From Prevotella sp. (lineage in GTDB: Bacteria; Bacteroidota; Bacteroidia; Bacteroidales; Bacteroidaceae), in contig JAFRYZ010000003.1 in NCBI GenBank assembly GCA_017442825.1, positions 1-64,000 of the forward strand: 64,000 nucleotides of DNA, written 5' to 3'. The notes beneath the pieces are model-generated. The model did no database searches and was not told the DNA's origin. It saw only the letters and a list, made by a program, of their open reading frames with translations. Of the stretch, positions 61,349-64,000 are shown piece by piece (position 1 is the stretch's first letter; each line of letters begins with the position of its first letter). Position numbers and translations under genes: made by a program.

Positions 61349-62108
61349 TAGTCAAATTGTATATCATTATACGGATCTAAATGCTTTAATTAGTATCTTA
61401 GGGAAAAATTGTATAACACTCAGAGCGACGAATTGCCTATATCTCAATGATTCAAATGAGATAATAGAAGGCATCGAAAGTATTAAAAGGGTTGAGAATA
61501 CAAACATCAGTGATAGTGCTTTCAGAAGTTACTATTTAACTTCATTTTCCCAACAACCAGATTGTTTGTCAATGTGGGGAATGTATGCAGCAAATGGAAG
61601 TGGTTGTGCTATTGGTTTTGATTTAGATATTATTTCTAGGTCATTCGACGGTTTCATAAGATGTACATATGGAAAAGAAGATATTGATAATGAGTTACGC
61701 AATTTCTTAAATCTCCTTAGAAATGGTGTTTGTACATTTTTTCCTGCGAATGGAGGCCCCGCTACTTTCAAGAAAAATAGTGGCAAAGATCTTGAGGGGA
61801 TGATAACAAATCAATACATAGCAACTTGCTTAGGTTCCAAGAACGAGAATTACAGATTTGAAGATGAAATAAGGTGTTTTATTGGAAATCATTATAACAA
61901 GAATGAGGTTCATTTTAAAGTTAAAAATGGAATGGTAATTCCATTCTTAAATATCGAAATACCAAAAGATGCACTGAAAAGTATCGTTATTGGGCCAACC
62001 AATAAAAGCGAACTTACAATACAATCAATAACACATATGCTTTTAATTAATGAATACGATTTGCATCATATTAATTTAAGAGCATCAAAAGTCCCATATC
62101 GTGGATAA
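61338..62108 (+). CDS. DUF2971 domain-containing protein
   Basis: The start at 61338 (MENNSQIVYHYTDLNALISI) is chosen. A longer in-frame reading upstream is only the shadow of the GIY-YIG gene. The 256-residue protein has the DUF2971 features: LRATNCLYLNDSNEIIEGIE, YYLTSFSQQPDCLSMWGMYA, GCAIGFDLDI and RFEDEIRCFIG. DUF2971 proteins are common in defence islands, with no known activity. The DNA is visibly more A/T-rich than its neighbours, suggesting separate acquisition. It ends 15 bp before the methyltransferase. Confidence 0.83.
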   Translation: MENNSQIVYHYTDLNALISILGKNCITLRATNCLYLNDSNEIIEGIESIKRVENTNISDSAFRSYYLTSFSQQPDCLSMWGMYAANGSGCAIGFDLDIISRSFDGFIRCTYGKEDIDNELRNFLNLLRNGVCTFFPANGGPATFKKNSGKDLEGMITNQYIATCLGSKNENYRFEDEIRCFIGNHYNKNEVHFKVKNGMVIPFLNIEIPKDALKSIVIGPTNKSELTIQSITHMLLINEYDLHHINLRASKVPYRG

Positions 62109-62123
62109 TAAACATAAACAAAT

Positions 62124-64000
62124 ATGATAAAACAGATAATTGATAAAAATGCAGAAGTGAAGCCAAACTCGAAGAAGTTGGAGGCTTTGAAGGAATATTT
62201 TGCAGGGTGCTTTACCAAAGAAGGGGCCTTTGACATTGAAAGGTTCAAGGAGATGATGAAGGACGAGGTGGATATCAGCAATGAAGGCTATTCACTCGAT
62301 TTCTTAGGTAAGGACTATGCAAACTTGATAGCCTCGATTGATACGACAACGGTGATAGAGCCGGATTTGGAGCACAATAGCAAGCCTGAGAACAAGGATA
62401 GTGAGAATATCTATATTAGTGGTGACAATCTGGATGCGCTAAAACACCTGTTGAAATCGTATGCTGGTAAAGTGAAGTGTATTTACATTGACCCGCCTTA
62501 CAATACAGGCTCGGATGGTTTTGTCTATAATGACAAGTTCCGTTTTACGCCAGAAGAACTGGAAAAGAAACTTAGTATCGACGAAGACGAAGCCCAGCGC
62601 ATTCTCGACTTAACCTCTCGTGGAAGTAGCACTCATTCTGCATGGTTGATGTTTATGTCGCCTCGTTTGCAATTGGCACGTGACCTGCTAAGCAAGGATG
62701 GCGTTATCTTTATCTCAATTGACGAGAATGAGCAGGCCAATCTGAAACTACTTTGCGACTATGTGTTTGGTGAAGAGAATCTAATTGGTCAAATGATTGT
62801 ACAGTCAAATCCTCGCGGAAGGCAATCAGATACTTTTATGGCCACAGTACACGATTATTTGTTGTGTTATTCAAAAGATGCCTCACAAGCAAGACTGAAA
62901 GGGCAAGCATTAACAGAAAAGCAAAGAGCAGAGTTTTGTTATGACGATGGTGACGGAAAGAAGTATCGGTTGCTTGGTCTACGTCAACGAGGTGTGGCTT
63001 CTCTGAGAGAGGATAGAGAAGATATGTTCTTCCCAGTTTATGTTAATCCTCAGACAAAAGAAGTATCATTGGATTCACATGAAGGATGGGAATGCGTTTT
63101 GCCTCATAAATCTGATGGGAGAGATGGAAGATGGATGTGGGGAGTAGACAAATGTAGGAATGAAATCAAACGTCTAGTTCCAAGATTTGTAAAAAAGAGA
63201 AATGAATTTGATATTGACGTTAAGGACTATCTCGAAAAAGAGGATGGCGAAAGAAGTAGAAAACGCAAAAGTATTTGGTTGGAAAAGGCAATTAATAACC
63301 AAAATGGAACACAGGAGGTAAATGCTTTGTTGGGTGGAGAATATGCAGATTATCCCAAACCGAGTGAATATATAAAAATGGTTTTAGATTTTGCTGATGC
63401 TGAAGATTGTATTGTAATGGACTTTTTCGGAGGAAGTGCAACTACTGCAGATTCTGTATATCGGCTAAACGTGAATGATAGTAATATCAGATTTGTTTTA
63501 GTTCAATTACCATTTGATCTAAGAGAAAGATTGAAAGAATGTGATAATTCAAAAAAAAGACAGATTGAAAATACAATTAACTGGTTAGAATCTTTAAATC
63601 ATCCTGCCACATATGATTATGTAGGTTATGAGCGCATCAAACGTGCTGCTGCGAAGATTCGTGAGGAGAATCCTTTGTTTGCTGGTGACTTAGGCTTTAA
63701 GCACTACACACTGAGAGATGTTTCAGACGATGTGCTGGATAAGTTAGAAGCGTTCGACCCACGAGTTTCAGGCTTTGCCAATAACATATTGGAAGAGTTC
63801 GGACGCGAGACCGTTTTGGAAACTTGGAAAGTAAACGATGGCTATGGTATGAATGCCAGAGTGGAGCCTGTGCAATTGGCAGACTATACTGCCTATCAAT
63901 GTGGCGACCACATTTATCTGACAGATGAAGGCATGAGTGATGAAGCCGTTACAGCATTAGTGGATAAATATGGTGAACAATCGGATTGGGGCCCCCATTA
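62124..64000 (+). CDS. Type III-like site-specific DNA-methyltransferase (Mod subunit), 3' end beyond the window
   Basis: The frame is open from the ATG at 62124 to the end of the window (625 complete codons). It begins MIKQIIDKNAEVKPNSKKLE. ISGDNLDALKHLLKSYAGKV precedes motif IV IDPPYNTGSDG (DPPY at 123-126). The SAM motif MDFFGGSATTAD (about 432-443) comes after it, the order of beta-class N6-adenine or N4-cytosine methyltransferases such as type III Mod. The region between (about residues 220-420) is the target-recognition domain and is more A/T-rich than both flanks. A Res helicase-nuclease would be expected after the end. The gene is the fourth of the XRE operon. Confidence 0.9.
   Translation, partial: MIKQIIDKNAEVKPNSKKLEALKEYFAGCFTKEGAFDIERFKEMMKDEVDISNEGYSLDFLGKDYANLIASIDTTTVIEPDLEHNSKPENKDSENIYISGDNLDALKHLLKSYAGKVKCIYIDPPYNTGSDGFVYNDKFRFTPEELEKKLSIDEDEAQRILDLTSRGSSTHSAWLMFMSPRLQLARDLLSKDGVIFISIDENEQANLKLLCDYVFGEENLIGQMIVQSNPRGRQSDTFMATVHDYLLCYSKDASQARLKGQALTEKQRAEFCYDDGDGKKYRLLGLRQRGVASLREDREDMFFPVYVNPQTKEVSLDSHEGWECVLPHKSDGRDGRWMWGVDKCRNEIKRLVPRFVKKRNEFDIDVKDYLEKEDGERSRKRKSIWLEKAINNQNGTQEVNALLGGEYADYPKPSEYIKMVLDFADAEDCIVMDFFGGSATTADSVYRLNVNDSNIRFVLVQLPFDLRERLKECDNSKKRQIENTINWLESLNHPATYDYVGYERIKRAAAKIREENPLFAGDLGFKHYTLRDVSDDVLDKLEAFDPRVSGFANNILEEFGRETVLETWKVNDGYGMNARVEPVQLADYTAYQCGDHIYLTDEGMSDEAVTALVDKYGEQSDWGPH

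Overview
The window looks like a chromosomal segment of a Bacteroidales bacterium, most likely Prevotella or a close relative. Many genes are preceded by the Bacteroidetes -7 box TAnnTTTG, often with TTTG about 19-20 bp upstream. Shine-Dalgarno sequences are mostly absent. The surface proteins end in short tails resembling type IX secretion signals, and the housekeeping proteins (DUF5606, RsgA, a long NusB, a YbbR/CdaR-like protein next to coaE, AroB, an LptD-like protein) read as Prevotellaceae.

Layout. 1-5.7 kb: an SDR dehydrogenase, a KilA-N protein, rsmA, frr, rsgA and an outer-membrane beta-barrel protein. 5.7-7.1 kb: a gene-free, repeat-rich stretch. 7.1-13.8 kb: a minus-strand surface-protein operon (a BspA-like leucine-rich-repeat protein, a B-repeat/cohesin/dockerin protein, a cohesin-like protein, a 60-residue peptide) behind a long leader containing an attenuator-like hairpin. 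13.9-23.7 kb: a YihY-family membrane protein, mnmA, then a minus-strand operon lysS-gpsA-cytidylate-kinase-like-pgi-HAD, with aroB upstream of it. 23.9-33.8 kb: a decarboxylase alpha subunit, an HD hydrolase, an LptD-like protein, a lipoprotein, queF, a DUF1460 amidase-like protein, a TlpA-like thioredoxin and a CaCA exchanger. 33.9-41.3 kb: a radical SAM activase with an EamA transporter, a small Cys-rich protein, the operon nusB-yajC-ybbR-coaE-DUF5606, and the operon rplY-pth-S4 protein. 41.9-47.7 kb: a second BspA-like protein with a structured leader, a lone nucleotidyltransferase and a TonB-receptor-like barrel. 47.8-57.1 kb: a Kef-type antiporter, pepT, a SpoIIE-type phosphatase, a WYL regulator, a 62-residue protein, a UlaG-like metallo-hydrolase, DUF2461 and a beta-carbonic anhydrase. 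57.8-64 kb: RidA, then a defence island: an RloB/ATPase pair (AbiL-like), then XRE, GIY-YIG, DUF2971 and a type III-like DNA methyltransferase that runs off the end.

The most unusual content is non-coding. (i) A dispersed element (1-245, about 6575-6830, about 41375-41640) has a conserved palindromic head and a tail of exactly 22-bp units. Each unit is a 15-bp, often palindromic core plus a 7-bp linker; core sequences differ between copies but the spacing does not. Two further 22-bp arrays without the head lie at 30.7 and 54.8 kb. (ii) Heptamer arrays T(C/G)AATT(A/G) sit at gene borders and in one case supply a start codon. (iii) Repeat-like inserts lie in frame inside RsmA and AroB, with a possible third in RsgA. 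(iv) Two surface-protein genes share nested-hairpin leaders ending in a T-run. (v) A fragment resembling the 3' half of a tRNA marks the left edge of the defence island.

I recognised no rRNA, intact tRNA, CRISPR array, transposase or integrase.
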